Below, piece by piece: positions 4,986-5,145 of a stretch of DNA of 5,145 nt. The first letter of the stretch is position 1; the number at the start of each line of letters is the position of its first letter. The position numbers and the translations under genes were made by a program. The stretch is from Rhodobacter sp. (GTDB lineage Bacteria > Pseudomonadota > Alphaproteobacteria > Rhodobacterales > Rhodobacteraceae): the NCBI GenBank assembly GCA_013824055.1, contig PNNE01000372.1, positions 1 through 5,145 on the forward strand, written 5' to 3'. The notes below the pieces were generated by a model. It made no database searches. It had not been told where the DNA came from and saw nothing but the letters and a program-made list of their open reading frames with translations.

Positions 4986-5145
4986 CTAACGCAGCCGCAA
5001 TCCGTCCTTGTCGAACAGCATCGCGTCCCTCGCGTCGAAGCTGAGCCCGACCTTCGCGCCGGGCTCCAGGCTGACCTGGTCATGGCGCTCGACGATCAGC
5101 TTTTCCCCCGACGGCGCGGTGAGATGGACGTAGGAGACGCCGCCC
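4986..5145 (-). CDS. sugar ABC transporter ATP-binding protein (MalK/UgpC type), C-terminal fragment
   Basis: The last 52 codons and the TAG stop (4988-4986) of a gene entering from the right edge. The peptide reads GVSYVHLTAPSGEKLIVER, then an EPGAKVGLSFDARDAMLFD segment and the final DGLRLR. This is the C-terminal TOBE-type regulatory domain of MalK/UgpC-like (CUT1) importer ATPases: a beta-rich segment and the hallmark VGLSFD...LFD ending. The Walker A, signature and Walker B motifs are outside the window, so neither activity nor substrate (glycerol-3-phosphate, maltose, polyol or other) can be judged. The gene is convergent with trxB, and the double-hairpin repeat begins immediately after its stop. 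Confidence 0.8.
   Translation of the reverse strand, partial: GGVSYVHLTAPSGEKLIVERHDQVSLEPGAKVGLSFDARDAMLFDKDGLRLR

Noticed and set aside
1..5145. Mobile element, CRISPR array, tRNA/rRNA, or defence island
   Set aside because: No spaced direct-repeat array, no tRNA-like cloverleaf, no transposase or integrase motif and no known defence domain was seen in any plausible gene.

Overview
The window looks like chromosomal DNA from a GC-rich alphaproteobacterium, most likely Rhodobacteraceae/Paracoccaceae (Paracoccus- or Rhodobacter-like). This rests on protein-level recognition (the TrxB, Lrp-type, UbiK-like and Lgt sequences), the strong C/G bias at codon third positions, and a gene order that I remember from that group. 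I could not run a database search.

Layout: (1) 1-64, minus strand: the first 21 codons of a UbiK-type (BMFP) ubiquinone accessory factor, running off the left edge. (2) 65-206: divergent intergenic region with a perfect TTGACA -35 box pointing towards lgt. (3) 207-2895, plus strand: a tight three-gene operon of lgt (lipoprotein diacylglyceryl transferase), a MidA/NDUFAF7-family SAM-dependent methyltransferase (8-nt gap) and pgeF/yfiH (stop and start overlap as TGATG). (4) 3009-3206, plus strand: a 65-residue basic protein of unknown function with a clear ribosome binding site. (5) 3219-3719, minus strand: an Lrp/AsnC-family regulator, convergent with the small gene and divergent from trxB. 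(6) 3888-4826, plus strand: trxB, thioredoxin reductase, with a candidate promoter in the 168-nt lrp-trxB gap. (7) 4827-4985: non-coding, with a 17-bp perfect palindrome just after trxB and a 67-nt element made of two perfect 29-bp inverted arms, each of which is itself a hairpin (REP/BIME-like, and probably a bidirectional terminator). (8) 4986-5145, minus strand: the C-terminal 52 codons of a MalK/UgpC-type sugar ABC transporter ATPase, running off the right edge.

The coding content is mostly housekeeping: envelope lipoprotein maturation, probable respiratory complex I assembly, peptidoglycan precursor editing or purine metabolism, thiol redox, ubiquinone synthesis and one local regulator. 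I see no phage, CRISPR, toxin-antitoxin or defence system, and no transposase or integrase. The least explained items are the small basic protein at 3009-3206, the double-hairpin element at 4914-4980 and the odd-centred palindrome at 4830-4846.
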